DNA of 64,000 nt from Pinus tabuliformis. Taxonomy: Eukaryota > Streptophyta > Pinopsida > Pinales > Pinaceae. The stretch lies in contig CM062805.1 in the NCBI GenBank assembly GCA_031772625.1, forward strand, positions 515,448,102 to 515,512,101. Direction: 5' to 3'. Under the pieces are notes generated by a model. It searched no databases. It saw nothing but the letters and a program-made list of their open reading frames with translations, and had not been told where the DNA came from. Made by a program: the position numbers and the translations under genes. Positions 47,948 to 61,269 of this stretch are shown piece after piece. How positions within the stretch are numbered: position 1 is the stretch's first letter; every line of letters starts with the position of its first letter.

Positions 47948-48869
47948 TGATTCATAAACCGTTGTGGATATTCCAATGGACATTTTTCACAAAATATATC
48001 ATAAACTTATGCTTAAAAAATCTGAAATATACACTATGAGGCTTTATTTCTCTTTAGATTCATGGGTCTATAAACTATTGTTTATTATGTATGCATGAAA
48101 ATTATAATTATGAAAAAAATAGAGAACAATGAAATCAAAAATCAAAAATCATGGTTGACACAATATATAACCTGGTAAACCCTTTCGAGAGAAAAACCCA
48201 ACTAGAAGATGAGGTCACTCTGCTCTCTTTCTATGAATAGAAAAGGGTTGTGAGCACAAAGAAGTACAGATTTTGGCTTGTGAGCTACTATAGTTCACAA
48301 ATCTAGGATTTTAGCTTGTGAGCTACTATAGTTCATAGATCCTCTTTATTTTCTCTCTCCCTATCCCTCTCGGCTACTCCACTGATCTATGGAAAAAATG
48401 CACTTGAAAAGAATGGAACCCCTTTTCCTCTAAGTGGTCCGATTATAATACAACCCAATAGCCTACTAGTGGTTAGGTTTGATTCCCTCAAGTCTAAACT
48501 AGATTTACAACATGGAATCTTCTAGAATGTTGTTCATCATGATCATGTGGATAGTCCCTTTTCCTTGAGTAATGCAGGTCGATGTAGCACCCTCTCAGAT
48601 TATAGTGGTTGAAATAGGAAGGTCAATTTCCGAGTGGCATAACTTTTTCATATGGACTCTGATTGAGGCAATTCTTGCACCGTTGGAAAGGATTATGTGT
48701 GCATAATAGGAAAAAAAGGTGTAGCACTAAAGTTAAAATGTTTTTAGACCCCAATCTTCCAAACTGGGTCTTGTTGGTAAAAATGGTCCTCTGAGCTAAT
48801 TCCTCCACTTTTTCCACTCTAAAAGCATAGATATCAATGAAAAACATTATAATGATCCAATCTGGATCA
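47948..48869 (-). repeat. 5' LTR of Gypsy 3 (right copy)
   Basis: About 920 bp from TGATTCATAAACC to CTGGATCA. Includes a local 38-bp duplication (TTGTGAGCTACTATAGTTCA near 48280 and 48318). Confidence 0.82.
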
Positions 48870-48874
48870 CAACA

Positions 48875-50190
48875 AGTGTCATAAACTATGTTAGGCCTCA
48901 TATACCATTGCTTTAAATTATCAAACAATGCTAATCTAAATATTAAGATTATGATTTCTTTCTTGAAATTCCCCATATCGTTTAATTATAATTGTCTCTA
49001 TAACAAGCTTATAATGTTCACCATACATTCAATTGAATAAGTGTCATCATATAGATTAGTTCTAATTTGGTATAGCACAAGAGTAGGTATCCCAAAACTA
49101 TATCAGCTTCTCTTTAACGCCTTCTACAAGTCTATCTCAATAGGGTTTTCTATAAATAAGATCCAAGAAGAAACTTTATCATTTTCATCTATAAATACCT
49201 TGAATTTGGTATGTATTTGTAATTTTTTTCTTAAATCATGAAGCACTTTTGATATCGTTGTCATATTTCAACATTTTGAAGTCCATAATGCCATAATGAT
49301 AGTTGTCATTGCCCCATGAGCATTTTGGACTTTAGGTTTTCTTGATTTAGCAAATGAAGAGTATGATTTTTCTACACATTACAATATATTCACATGTACC
49401 TTTTTCATTTAGAATTTCAAAAATTTAACAACTTTGTTCACTATTTTAATTATTTGAGTTTAATAAATCCATGTAGAATTTAATATTATGTAATTATCAT
49501 ATTTTTCTCAAAAAAAAAATTATGTTATTTGTATTCTCTAGAACTATATAATCAAGGAGAATGTCCCTCAATTCTTCTTTCCTATTTGCATCCAAACTTT
49601 CTAAAACGTTCCACCTCTTTCAAAACCACTACAATTCCTAGTTATTCTTGAAAGTCGACAGGGGCAAGATCTTATTGTTGGTGGTTAGATTCTATCTTTG
49701 CATGGTCCAATTCATTTTGTGTGCACATGTGTTATATATAAGAAATAATAAAGTAATAAACCAATATATGGATTAGAACTATGAATATAATATGCAAATT
49801 AAGGTAATGTGATTAAAAAGAAACAATATTTCCTTCAACTATATGCCCTAAAGACTCTTTAGTTAGATGCATCGAACGTTGGGCATCAGGTTGGTCTACA
49901 TTTTGTCTATAGTGTTCTCTTAATTCTACTTATCTTTGTCACACTCTCTCTAGCCTTCTCTCCCACTTCATCTTCTTCAACCCATTTGTGAAAATACTTA
50001 ATTTTGTGGTTTTTTACATTCATTTTTTTTTGTTTTTTATACAATGACAAAATGGATAGGAAAGTTGGCAATTGGATCAACCAAATAATTTTTGTTTGAT
50101 GTGAAAATACCTCAACTGAGCATTCTTTTATATTTTTGTTACCATACCTAGATTTAGCATTTTATGTTAACCCAACAAGACCTTCTTAAT
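48875..50190. other. Spacer, possibly decayed pol of the next element
   Basis: Lies where RT would be expected for the minus-strand element at 50.2-52.3 kb, but I could not recognise RT motifs. Confidence 0.4.
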
Positions 50191-50199
50191 GGTTATGAT

Positions 50200-52273
50200 A
50201 AACCCTTAATTGAGGTATTTTGAAAAAATTAACAATGCAACTTTCCCCTGTGTGCTTCCATCCAATTGATAACAATTAGAAGATCATATGAGTACCCCAA
50301 GGGAAATATATTTAAATTGGCTTTGGTAAATAGGTCACTCATCTCAAACTGGCATGATTCAATAGAATCAATCGCTTTCCCTTTTACTCTAATGAAATAT
50401 TGAGCTAGTAACTATTCAGCATGTTATTTCCTTTATAAAACACGGGCTTCCACAATTTGTGGAGTAACATTACAGAGGTTATAACCAAGGTCAATTAAAA
50501 TTGAAATAGGGCAGTTGGCTAATGATGCCTTCAATTTCCACCATTGAGGCTCGATGGCTTACTTTCTTATTTTCTACAATTGCATAGATCTAGGGTACAC
50601 TCTAGGCTGCATCGTTGATTGTGGCAGCTTCTTGGATGTTGTACACCCACTTATTATCTTGTTGTCAATGGGGAAGTATCGCAACAAATGTTCTTCCCTA
50701 CAACCCCAACACTTTATCGACTTCTTCCTTGATTCCTCTACCACTTCCTTTGTTGGTTTAATCAATTTATTCCCATTTGGAGTGGAAAATTTTTGTTGGA
50801 ACTCACTTTTGGAAAGTATGCTAAACTTGAAACTTTTATCGTCCTGCCTATAGCATGAGGATCTTGATCCCTTCTTATGAAAGTGAACTTTTTATTTCTT
50901 TTTTTAATATGTCTGGAATTTAGTCTTCTTCTTTGACTGATCATAACAATTTTTCCTTCTAGATAATATCGTCCAATGTTTTTGGTTAATCAAATTCTAT
51001 TATGCCGTGATAGGAATGTGTTAGTTCATTCAAGAAACAATGGACTTTTATCTTTTCATCTTCGATTTAAGAACATACCTCAATAATTTTATGAACATGT
51101 TGGTAAAAGCTTCCATTGTTAATTATCCCAACTTATGCTTATGGAATTCTTTAATTTTCCCATCGTAATACCTTTCGGACAAGTGTTGTTTACTGAAGTG
51201 TCTCTCAAACTTACTCCAAGTAAAAATTTTCTCTTGAATTATCTTGACATTCTTAAGGTCTTATCACCATATGTCGACCATTCTTATCAAATTAAATATG
51301 GCCACTCATGCCTTCATATTTTCAAAGAAATTATGCACCTTGAAATATTTTCTTAGGCCCAAAATCTATGCTTCATCCTCCTCATTCTTTCTAACTTCCC
51401 CATCAAAAGTAGGGGGATTTGTCTTCTTGAATTATTTAGGAAACATACTCTTCTCAACCCTCTTCTTCTTCTTATATATTCCTAATTTAGTTGTTGTGTT
51501 GGAAAACTTATTAGAGTCATTAGTTTCATCCACAGATGTGTTTGCTGAAATTTATTCACTTGTACTCTTGTTCATCTTTCTTGATCTACTCCCTTCTTCC
51601 TTGTTTTTCCCTAGTCCATACTTATGAATTTAATATTAGTTATGGACCTATTTGGATCTAGGTTGCCCCAATTACTAACACTATGTTGATGCTACTTTTA
51701 TAGATGTAAGTCTAACAAATCATATGATTATAGCATTAATTTCTTCCTACTTTTCCTGGGCCATGATAATCTTCTCATTATAAACCTTATAACTTCTGAC
51801 TTTAGCCCTTATGCTTCTAAGGGTCTCATTCCAATCATGAGGTTTCTTTATTAATCTCCTCTCATTTGACCCTACTTATCTATTATGAGAACATTTGTCC
51901 ATGTTGTATTGGACCATTCTATTGCACACTCCTTTGCCCTTTTGCTGGAATTGTATCTTCTTATATGTCGGAATAACACATGCAATTGTTAGTTTAAAAT
52001 AACTATATATTACAATAAACACATTAAGTTCCTTGGGTATATCAACACTAGCTTAGGATGGTTTAAAACTATTGTTTGACAAATTCAAATATAAGTTAAA
52101 TAAATTAACAAGATTTAAAATCAACAGGGTCATCGCAACAATTATTCAAATTAACTCTCTCCACTCCACACCTTTTTAGTCCAAATGATAAACCTTAATC
52201 TTAAATTGTATTTATGTGGTGTATGTCTAGTTCATCCAAGTCCATTGTTTGAACCACAACTCTGATACCACTA
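50200..52273 (-). mobile_element. Gypsy-type element (Gypsy 4), gag-protease part
   Basis: Minus strand: primer site at 52261-52270 (TGGTATCAGA), gag with KFERHFS and RYYDGKIKEFH-like segments near 51130-51250, zinc knuckle KCWGCREEHLLRYFP at 50574-50765, and a retropepsin region ending in PLGYSYDLLIVINWMEAHR near 50290-50350 (compare the usual LGSYDVLIGMDWLEAH). RT not recognised. The LTR begins at 52274. Broken, several breaks. Confidence 0.78.
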
Positions 52274-53420
52274 TGTAACACACCCAACCTCCTAATACCA
52301 TATTAGGGTTGTGAGGGGTGATTAGACCCAACCTTCATGGTTTATTATAAAGATGAGGTTATAAAAAAATAAGTTTTCCTCCCATTCTTCAAATCATAAT
52401 TATGATACCATCATCATCTTCTACTCATCAATATCTTCCCAATGATATAAATTTCATCTAATTTTGTGCTTTGGGCACAAATTTAGGCCCATTTGAATTT
52501 TTTCCACTTAAGGCCACATGATCATTCATGCATGTCCTACATTGCTAACATGAGGCAACTCTTAGCCATGTGTCAGCCTCGCACTTGTCCATGTCTCCAT
52601 GCCCACGTGCCATACTGAGCCCTCAACATATTGGTGATTTCCATAAGACCCACACATTCATTCCTCGAGAGTTCTAATATCCCAATGAACCATGTGTGTC
52701 TATATAGCCAATATGGCATAGGACCTCTAGTACTCCAATATCTTTATATACCAATGGTTGAATCTATCTATATTCCGATATAGTCGAGGTTACGACATGG
52801 CCAATATACCAATGACTAGGCCTATCGATATGGGCATAACCTTCGATACATCAATATGGGCATGATCCCTATGAATTCATAGATATGTTTATATAACATT
52901 ATATCAACACAGAATATCAAAAGCTCGATGGAAACATTATAACAAGAAAACCCCCATAGAACACCAATAGTTCGATAAGATTATGGCTAGCTTGACTTTC
53001 CATCTCATCAATCTACTATCCAATCACAACTCACCACGTGGTGAATGTTGATGTGTGTACCATGTGGCCCGACTAACATGTACATCGAGATATTGATGGG
53101 TTTTCTAGGACGTAGTACTTTTGAGTCCCTTATATGTTGATATGTTGATATGACATCTTAGCACGACACATTGATCATTTCCAACCAATCACCACCCAAC
53201 ACATGGCACTTGATGATGTTCCACTACCATGTGGTCTTTCTTCTTATATGTGCCTTGTGTCACTCCTTATGTGTGCCACATGTCACTCATTTTCATATAG
53301 TTGACATGTCAAAAATGTAATATTTGTGCGACATGTGTTTTCCATGACATCATCATAACATCACTTCTCATTTCCCCGTGTGCTTGTTAACTAATGGTCC
53401 ATCTATTGGGGTTGTGTTGG
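52274..53420 (-). repeat. Start of the Gypsy 4 5' LTR (outer end not found)
   Basis: TGTAACACACCC three bases after the primer site. The outer end is not found, so the end coordinate is a guess. No second LTR copy is seen to the left. Confidence 0.45.
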
Positions 53421-55029
53421 ATCAAGATTTTTCCTACAAGGTGAAATAGTGAAACTTCTTGGGCCCGATACACCAATAAGCCCCCTTTTGGCTAGATCTC
53501 GGTCCTAGTTTACCCCATGCCATGTGACCTAAGGCTAGGGATGAGAGTTCCTTAGACTCCAAACTTATAAAGAAACTTAGGAATTTATAACCAATGTCAT
53601 TTCCAAGCTCTTCATTCTCTTCCAAGGCCAAATCAAATTCTTTACCTTTAACCAAGTAAGCTTCCCACTTCCAGTACATAGGGTTACTACACCATTATAA
53701 TATGTGTAACATATCATTGTGGTTGCATTCATGAAACTATAAAGAGTGAAGCCATTATGGCCTAGGGCTTACTTCTGATTTTATAAAATATAGCATATAA
53801 TGATTCCAATTAACATAAGATAAATGCTTCATTAGCATATAACATTCATACTTATAGAGGGAATATAAAACAACATTCATAAAATATTTTTCATTCAACA
53901 TTCAAACAAGATATGTTAGCTTTTCAACTCACTATTCTTCATACTTATTCAATATAACATTACAACGACCTTCAACCTATTATTTGCACATGTACATAGT
54001 GAATCCAACAAGGCATCAATACATAAAGAATTGAAAAACATTAAAATTTCATATACAAATAAGGAAGACAATTATATGTTCCACTTAATTATGTTGGAAA
54101 CTGCAGAAGGGACTTCCAATAACTAGCCACCCCCAAGCTAGATCTAATGTCTAAAGAATGCTTCACGTAGGGTATTACGCCAAAGATCAATTTGGGGATA
54201 GAGAATGAAGGCCAACATCCTTCTTAACTATCTAGGAAACATGGATGTCATCTCTCAAGCATTGAGTCTAGGTTGAACACATAACAAATTATGGCCACTA
54301 AAGGGAGACCCCTTCACTGCCTCTTGAGGTTCCCTTGATGATCCTCCCTTTTTCTAGTGCTTCTCATGCATAAACACGATCAAAGCATCCAATTCTTATA
54401 AATTCACTTGACTCATATAGAGGGCTCTCCAAATAGTTTCATCAGCTGTCACAACTTAACACTGAAGTATGTGATCCAACTTCCACACATAGGTTTATAA
54501 GGTTATAGGCTCACAATGGTTCTAGGTTACACACAATTCAAGTTTTTGTCTCCAATCGCTACAATACTACTCATTCAACTTCTAAAATAATCAACAACCT
54601 TCTTTAATTCTCCCCATAAGTGCCACATTTCAAAGGATAGGCACAAGGTTCCCTTGTTGGGCTACAGAGTCAATAAGACTCCGTTGTGAGGTATGTGGCT
54701 TGGGTTTCGACAGCTCCAATACCTCCTTCCCATTCCATCATAATTGTTTGTGTAGTTAGTAATTCAACTAGAAACATCAAGAGGTCAAAAGATTAAATTC
54801 ATGAAAGGTAGGAAACTTCTCAATCTCCCTTACAAGCTTCCTAAGTAAGCTATCCTTCCAAAAATGAGGTTTTGTGTAAGCTTTTCCTTCCCCTTTAGCT
54901 TTTCCAATTTTATAATTAAATCAAAATATTTACATCATATATTCTTGGAAATATATCCATGTTGGATCTCCAACATTATCATCCTTTAATTACATTACAA
55001 AACTTTGGGATTATAAAAGAGAGATATTA
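53421..55029. other. Spacer without recognised gene
   Basis: No motif in any frame. Part may belong to the Gypsy 4 LTR. Confidence 0.45.
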
Positions 55030-55382
55030 TAGTCCTCCTATGGCTAGTCGCTTTTCCATGAGTAACGAGGGTTAACATGGCATCCTCTCGAACCATGAAG
55101 GTCAAACGTAGTAGGTCATCTTGTAAGAGGCATAAATTTCTCATATGAGCTCCGATTAAGGAGATTTTGCACTATTAGAAAGGTATTGATGTGTGGAATA
55201 TGGAATTGGGCCCAAAAAAGGTGTCATTTAAGGCCTCAAAATGGCTCTAGAATGTTTTCACCCCCAATTTTCCGAACTAAAAACCCCATTAAAAATGAAT
55301 GTGCAAGTTGATTCCTCCAATTTTTTCACTCTAGAAGTATCAAAATAGATGGCAAATAATATATTTGTTCAATATGGATCAT
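55030..55382 (-). repeat. LTR fragment related to the Gypsy 3 LTR
   Basis: Shares with the inner-end parts of both Gypsy 3 LTRs the order: TTTTCCATGAGTAACG, a CATAA-TTT-CATAT segment, TTAGAAAGGTAT, TGTCATTTAAGGCCTCAAAA, TTCCTCCAATTTTTTCACTC, and ends TATGGATCA. Strongly diverged. Confidence 0.72.
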
Positions 55383-55389
55383 TTGACCA

Positions 55390-57379
55390 TTTTTCAATGA
55401 ATTTTTGCAACAGTACTATGGTTACTTCATGCTCCACTTAGATATTAGAGAATTCATCTTCAACTTCATTTGATTTGGCACTTAGGTTATATATTTCATT
55501 TTCTTGATCATTATTTTCGTTGATGTAAATTACTAACCATTTTTTAACATCTTCCTTTTAAAAAGTTGTAGTTGGCTCAATGCTTTCAACCCAAGAGATT
55601 GGCATTTCAAATATTATTTTTTTAATCTTTTCATTGATCAAGATGGTATTCACCACCATATATGGGCCATATAATTATTTTTCCATGTCAAAAAGTCTAG
55701 AGAATATATAAGTGCTTCTTGTGGCAACATTGTCACAATCAATAATTAATTATTGAGATAATTAGTTCTCTTTTTCTATCAAGCTTTAGGTTTTTGAGTT
55801 GTGCCTTTTAAGGGATTTTTGGTTCTTTCCTTTGCATTTCATTCATATGAGAAACCCTAGAAATGAAAACACTTAGAGCTTTTTCTACAAAATACTCATG
55901 AGCTTCCAAATCTTTTTGTAAAATCTTTTTATAAGAAGTAATCCTAACAGAAATAGTAAGTGAACACTTTGTTATCTCCCATGATTGCAATATTATAGGT
56001 CTTTTATTAATATTTTCAAACACATATTTTTTAATCTCTTCAAATAGACTTGATGCTCCTTTCGTTTTTGCACTTCAAAATATATTTCAATAAGTGTCAA
56101 CGTATACAATGATTCAACAAGCCTACGGTCTCAAACATAGAGAAAATTCCAATTCATTAATTCTTTTCTTTAAGGTATTGGTTTCCCTTTCTTGATCATT
56201 GATTGAATACTCAAGTGTAGGTTTTGACCCTGTACAAAAATTATCTGAAAAAAATTCTTAAAACAGAAAAATAAACAATGGCGAGAGCATAAAATATACG
56301 CAAATATTTTCTCTTGGAACCCAAACCGGGAAAATCAAATTGATTTTTCATTATATTCCTTTCAAGGTTACAATACATTATATACATGTTGAATAATCCA
56401 TAAAACCCAATCCATTAACCCTGGATTAGAACATAACCATAGTTCCCTTGACTGGATCTACAAAATACCATGGGTAAAAAATCATCATGCCCAAAAACAT
56501 GTGCAAAAACCATGCACAAAACCATGTGTAGGTCCACCCACCATACTTGGGTCGACCCCCCATCCTTGGGTCCACCCAACTATTATTGGGTCCACATAAA
56601 AAAAATCCTTGGGCACTACCCCGAACCCCTTCAGCAATGGGGGTTGTGACCTTTCTGTTGCGCCGAGCACAACATAACAATGCCAATGACTAGTCGTGGA
56701 AAGAATATAACACATACCTAACATCAAGGGCACACCCTATTGTTTGGAAAAAAAATTAAAACTCAAGAAACTTTTATTTCAGTGATGTTGATGTTAGAAT
56801 TCCAGTTCTCCTCCACTTTCTTATTTCTTAAATCGACCTTTCTAAGTTATAATTTTTATGAATGCCTATCAAGTTCAACATTTTAAAAATGTTAATGATT
56901 CTTTTTCAAAAATATTATTAGGGTCCTAATTAAGAATTTCTTTAGAAAGAATTATGTTTTCTAGTACTAGTTTTTCAGTCCAAGTAGAATCTTCAACAAT
57001 AGCATTAATCTCCATAATTTGGGAGTCAACTTATTTTTATTAGGATTCTTTAGTAGCTTTTCATTTTTCTTTTCTCTTTCTCTTTGAACCAATAGAAGCA
57101 GTATGATATCTTTCAATTGACCTTTTCTTTATGTTATTCATCTCCTCTACCACCATCACTTTCTATAGCAATCCTCTTCTCCTTAGAAGTATTTGTTTGT
57201 CCTTGAATTTTACAAATTGAAGAATTCTTGTGAGAATTATTGAGGAAACAATGGCTAGTAATGGTTGTAGGTTGTCCTCATTGCTTATGCTTTTCATTTC
57301 TACTAATAAAAATATTAAGTTCATCATGGAGATGGTTATCTTCATGTTCTTCTTCTTCTAAACTCTGAGTCTCTGACAT
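55390..57379 (-). pseudogene. Unrecognised broken coding-like tract
   Basis: Minus-strand readings look protein-like. Near 57379 there is an ATG followed by an acidic start (MSETQSLEEEEHEDN) and a later basic KRKRKKK. In 55808-56023 there is KRPIILQSWEITKCSLTISV and EAHEYFVEKALSVF, preceded by SSLFEEIKKYVFEN. In 55480-55730 STYIFSRLFDMEK, YMVVNTILINEKI and EDVKKWLVIYINENND. Several stops and frame changes break it. I do not recognise the family. The span 56230-56760 interrupts it and may be an inserted repeat. Confidence 0.4.
56230..56760. other. GC-richer stretch interrupting the coding-like tract
   Basis: Contains CCCAAACCGGGAAAA and a local series of TTGGGTC(G/C)ACCC words (56540-56600). 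Could be a solo LTR or other insertion; no matching partner or target duplication identified. Confidence 0.35.
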
Positions 57380-57795
57380 TTTCTTCTAATTTCTAACTAA
57401 AACTTAAAGAAAACCCAATAGAAGTCATATGTGCAAAGAATATTCCATGTGGGTCAAAACCTTTTGTTGTCGTTTGTACAACAACCTCCAAAATTTTGAC
57501 CTACTCTCAATTTTGGAGCCTTCCTTAGTCTTGTACATTGTCTTCGCAAACATTGCAACCCATTCCATGTGTTTTCTTGAGATGTTTTGGTCCCTTTTGC
57601 AAGATAAGCAAAATGTTGTCTTTTCACATGTTAGTTGCTACACAACATCTATAAGCATGTTCTGGTAGTTTCAAGGGGCTAACTTTGTGTAAATGAGTTA
57701 ATATAACCATGGAAACATTTGTCGCACTGATTTCCAAACTTTCAAGCAAAGTTTCAAGCACTATCGTGCAAGTGTCGTCACGGTCATCGCAAAGT

Positions 57796-60700
57796 ATATC
57801 TTTAGTGTCTCACTTGTTGTAAGTTGTCGCACTAAGGGAAATGCATTTTTCTTATGTACTGGATGATCTATGTTGTTGTTCCATTAATTATTCTAAGTGT
57901 GTGATCACAGTCGAAGTCTTATCTCTTTTCACATCAATGTCACCGATCCCGCAATTAGCCAATTTCGGAAAAACTTCCCGACCAAGTAACCCAGCTTCAC
58001 CTTACCTCCCTGAATTGCGCATTGCGAAGTCTCAATCCTCTATATGTGACTTTGCCTCTTGAAAATTCACAATGCGCAATCCCTACATCCTAGGACTATT
58101 GCACTGCGTAGTTCCAGTGCTCAAGCCCCGACCTTGGCTCCCATAATTGCACAATCCATCTGCCCAGCCTGGCCTCAACTGCAAATTGGTCAATCTCTAG
58201 CCTCAAGCTCATCCCTTGAGCCCCTAAGTTGTGCAATTTTGCAATGGCCCAGCCTCCTTTATCTCCCAGAACTGTGCAATGTGTTGACCTAGTGCTCATC
58301 CCCTTAGCTTGTCACACTGACCTCCAGAATTGTGAAATTTTCTTCCTTAGCCCAACCTGGACTATGCATTATGCAATCTCAAGGCTCAAGGTTCACCCGT
58401 GACTACTTTAACTGCAAAATAGCATGATCATTGAGCCCTTCTCCCAGCTTTTCACTCAGTTTCAACTCAACCAATGGATCAATATGCATTATCTTAGACT
58501 AGGGGTTTTCACACTGATGTCATCTCGTCATGAGTGAATTTCATATGCAAGTACCTTATCATACCATGGCGAGATGATTAAGAAGGAGATAAAGAAGGAT
58601 AACATGTTGAAATACATCTTTATAGTCAAGCATGCAAGATGATCAACTGAGAGAAAGCAAAGGGACACTAGTTTGCAATCACAACTCAAGACTTGAGATC
58701 ATTGAAGATTCCTTATCACCAAGCCATGCAGAGGTGAAAATAAAAACGTTCCCAAGCAGACACTAAGCACACATCAACCATAGTGGCTTGAAATTTCCAC
58801 ATCATCAAGCAGTCCATGTCAGTAGTGTCATGTCATGTCATGAGTTGTCACATGCCACACCATATCTTTAGTGTCGCACTTGTCATAAGTTGTTGCACTA
58901 AGGGAAATGTATTTTTCTTGTGTATTGGATGATCTATGTTGTTGTTTCATTAAGTATTCTAAGTGTGTGATCACAGTCGAAGTCTTATCACTTTTCACAT
59001 CAGGCTCACCGATCCTGCAATTAGCCAATTTCGGAAAAACTTCCTGACCAAGTAACCTAGCTTCACCTTACCTCCCTGAATTTCACATTGTGTAGACTCA
59101 ATCTCTATATGTGACTTTTCCTCTTGGAAATTCACAATGCATAGTCCCTACATCCTAGGACTGTTGCACTGCGTAGTTCCAGTACTCAAGCCCCGACCTT
59201 GGCTCCCATAATTGCACAATCCATCTACGCAGTCTGGCCTCAACTACAAATTGGGAAATCTCTAGCCTCAAGCTCATCCCTTGAGCCCCTAAGTTGTGCA
59301 ATTGTGCGATGGCCCAGCTTCCTCTATCTCCTGGAACTAAGTAATGTGTTGATCTAGTGCTCATCCCCTCAGCTTGTCACACTGACCTCCAGAATTGTGA
59401 ATTTTTCTTCCTTATCCCAACCTAGACTACGAATTGTGCAATCTCAAGGCTCAAGGTTCACTCCTGACTACTTGAACTACAAAACAACACGATCATTGAG
59501 CCCTTCTCCCAACTTTTCACTGAGTTTCAACTCAACCAATGGATCAATATGCACTATCTTAGACTAGGGGTTTCAGACTGATGTCGTCTCGTCATGAGTG
59601 AATTGCATATGCAAGTACCTTATCATACCATGGTGAGATGATTAAGAAGGATATAAAGAAGGAAAACATGTTGAAAGACATCTTTGTAGTCGAGCATGCA
59701 AGATGATCAACTGAGAGAAAGCAAAGGGACACTAGTTTGCGATCACAACTCAAGACTTGAGATCATTGAAGATTCATTATCACTAAGCCTTGCAGAGGTG
59801 GAAATAAAAACATTCTCAAGCAGACACTAAGCACACAGTAGCCATAGTGGCTTGAAATTTCCACATCATCAAGCAGTCCATATCAGCAGTGTCATGTCAT
59901 GTCATGTCATGAGTTGTCACTTGCCACACCATATCTTTAGAGTCACACTTGTTGTAAGTTGTCACACTAAGGGAAATGTGTTTTTCTTGTGTATTGGATG
60001 ATTTATGTTGTTGTTTCATTAAGTATTCTAAGTGTGTGATCACAGTTGAAGTCTTATCACTTTTCACATCAGGCTCACCGATCCCACAATTAGCCAATTT
60101 CAGAAAAACTTCCCGACCAAGTAACCTAGCTTCACCTTACCTCCCTGAATTATGCATTGCACAGTCTCAATCCTCTATATGTGACTTTTCCTCTTGAAAA
60201 TTCACAATGCGCAGTCCCTACATCCTAGGACTGTTGCACTGCGTAGTTCCAGTGCTCAAGCCCCGACCTTGGCTCCCATAATTGCACAATCCATCTGCCC
60301 AGCTTGGCCTCAACTGCAAATTGGGCAATCTCTAGCCTCAAGCTCATCCCTTGAGACCCTAATTTGTGCAATTGTGCAATGGCCCAGCCTCTTCTATCTC
60401 CAGGAACTGCACAATGTGTTGATCTAGTGCTCATCCCCTCATCTTATCACACTGACCTCCAGAATTGTGAATTTTTCTTCCTTAGCCCAGCCTGGACTAT
60501 GCATTGTGCAATCTCAAGTCTCAAGGTTCACCCTTTATTACTTGAACTGCAAAACAACATGGTCATTGAGCCCTTCTCCCAGCTTTTCACTCAGTTTCAA
60601 CTCAACCAATGGATCAATATGCACTATCTTAGACTAGGGGTTTTCAGACTGATTTCGTCTCGTCATGAGTGAATTGCATATGCAGGTACCTTATCATACC

Positions 60701-61002
60701 ATGGCGAGATGATTAAGAAGGAGATAAAGAAGGAAAACATGTTGAAAGACATCTTTGTAGTCGAGCGTGCAAGATGATCAACTGAGAGAAAGCAAAGGGA
60801 CACTAGTTTGCGATCACAACTCAAGACTTGAGATCATTAAAGATTCCTTATCACCAAGCCATGCAGAGGTGGAAATAAAAACGTTCTCAAGTAGACACTA
60901 ATCACACAACAACCATAGTGGCTTGTAATTTCCACATCATTAAGCAGTCCATGTCAGCAGTGTCATGTCATGTCATGTCATGAGTTGTCACATGCCACAC
61001 CA
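57796..61002. repeat. Three tandem ~1.07-kb units
   Basis: Units 57796-58861, 58862-59930 and 59931-61002 (spacings 1066 and 1069 bp, third unit 1072 bp). Each starts ATATCTTTA and ends with a GTCAT run (2, 3 and 3-4 units) plus GAGTTGTCAC(A/T)TGCCACACC. Adjacent units differ by a few percent. Apparent ORFs of 66-77 codons recur on both strands in each unit because of the repetition, and there is no sign that they code. A finer repeat with a CAATTGYGCAAT-like word lies inside (see findings). Confidence 0.93.
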
Positions 61003-61269
61003 TTATGGTGCATTATGTAATTCATTTTTCGAAAATGTATTGTCAAGTGAAAGTTCAAAGGACATGTATGGAATATGAAGAGTCATGTAAAGTTGAAAAG
61101 TCATAGGAAGTTAAACGGTCATGAGGGTAGATGAAGAGTCACAAGGAAGGTGAAGCATCACCTCCTCATTGTTATATATACACCCTCATTGTAAGAGCAA
61201 AGGAAATTTTCACCATGGATCCTCCCACAAGGCATTAGAGAGATAAGATGTTTCTTTTGAGGAGTAAGG
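61003..61269. other. Spacer with TATA-like run
   Basis: TATATATA at 61173-61180, upstream of CACCATGGATCC at 61219. No clear gene follows, since the Gypsy-related gag fragment lies on the opposite strand from about 61270. Confidence 0.4.

Larger units (their letters stand above)
42787..48869 (-). mobile_element. Ty3/Gypsy element (Gypsy 3)
   Basis: About 6.1 kb with LTR-like repeats at both ends and a primer site next to the right one. Minus-strand coding fragments are in Gypsy order. CAACA at 42782-42786 and 48870-48874 is the likely target duplication. The LTRs differ by roughly 15-20% by eye, so it is the oldest full-length element here. Broken in many places. Confidence 0.88.

Noticed and set aside
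56426-56733. Overlapping minus-strand ORFs as a gene
   Set aside because: Both frames arise from GC-richer low-complexity GGGTC/GACCC words and show no domain.
57796-61002. A family of three small genes, or a CRISPR-like array
   Set aside because: The 66-77-codon frames recur on both strands only because the DNA repeats. Units of 1.07 kb without constant short repeats and unique spacers are not CRISPR.
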